DNA of 5,643 nt from CAZGQY01 sp964528035 (lineage in GTDB: Bacteria > Pseudomonadota > Gammaproteobacteria > Methylococcales > UBA1147), in assembly GCA_964528035.1 (NCBI GenBank), contig CAZGQY010000235.1, positions 1 to 5,643 on the forward strand, in the 5' to 3' direction. The position numbers and the translations under genes were made by a program. The notes below the pieces were generated by a model. The model had not been told where the DNA came from, did no database searches, and saw only the letters and a program-made list of their open reading frames with translations. Below are positions 5,589 to 5,643 of the stretch, one piece after another. The first letter of the stretch is position 1. Each line of letters starts with the position of its first letter.

Positions 5589-5643
5589 TACGAATCCTGA
5601 CTTGTCTTATTGTCCGTCTTCTGCGTTGTAGCAACAGTTGCGT
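5589..5643 (-). repeat. Right inverted-repeat arm, outer part
   Basis: On the - strand this piece carries CTGTTGCTAC (5637-5628), GAAGAC (5621-5616) and ACAATAA (5613-5607) in the same order and nearly the same spacing as 16-45 at the left end. Together with 5412-5442 it forms one continuous arm once the 146-bp element is taken out. The repeat may extend past the window edge. Confidence 0.55.

Larger units (their letters stand above)
5435..5596. repeat. 8-bp target-site duplication TACGAATC bordering the mobile element
   Basis: TACGAATC occurs at 5435-5442 and again at 5589-5596, directly outside the two ends of the 146-bp element. An exact 8-bp direct repeat in this position is what a transposition event leaves behind. 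It fixes the element ends at 5443 and 5588. Confidence 0.7.

Noticed and set aside
5588..5641. Minus-strand open frame ending ATVATTQKTDNKTSQDS then TAG, a possible convergent gene tail
   Set aside because: It has 17 codons, and its stop is created by the inserted element. Its frame does not match the left arm. Too little is visible to call.

Overview
The window looks like a piece of a gammaproteobacterial chromosome of moderate, slightly AT-rich composition. FtsE, FtsX and the FtsY GTPase domain all read as ordinary gammaproteobacterial versions, and SURF1, a small thioredoxin-like membrane protein and CtaA follow the usual order of a proteobacterial aa3-type cytochrome oxidase assembly cluster. 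A marine lineage such as Cellvibrionales is a guess, based mostly on the style of the intergenic repeat near the right end.

Layout: bases 1-139 are non-coding and hold a repeat arm. Genes for cytochrome oxidase assembly follow on the + strand: SURF1 (140-853), a short membrane-anchored protein with a CxxxC motif (840-1442), and CtaA. The ctaA frame does not stop. It runs without interruption into ftsY, giving one 672-residue frame (1472-3490) that encodes an eight-helix CtaA-like membrane domain followed by a complete SRP-receptor GTPase. A 239-bp spacer follows, then the tightly coupled pair ftsE (3730-4401) and ftsX (4405-5376). The genes usually found next to these (ctaB/cyoE and sco after ctaA; rsmD before ftsY; rpoH after ftsX) are not visible. 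Two normally separate gene clusters have therefore been joined, and the joint lies inside one reading frame.

The CtaA half of the fusion is unusual in sequence as well. Its C-terminal, cofactor-heme half keeps both expected histidines. Its N-terminal, substrate half has Val where the family has the catalytic Glu and Gln where it has the second heme-ligating His. The simplest reading is that this domain has lost, or changed, heme A synthase activity and now serves partly or wholly as a membrane anchor for FtsY. A sequencing or assembly artefact cannot be excluded from the sequence alone.

The right end (5377-5643) has no convincing gene. It holds a 146-bp non-autonomous mobile element (MITE-like, 5443-5588) with imperfect terminal inverted repeats starting GTAA and an 8-bp target duplication (TACGAATC). 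If the element and one copy of the duplication are removed in silico, the flanking DNA becomes an inverted copy of bases 12-87 at the left end. The whole SURF1-to-ftsX block is thus bracketed by diverged inverted repeats, which could have taken part in the rearrangement that joined the two clusters.
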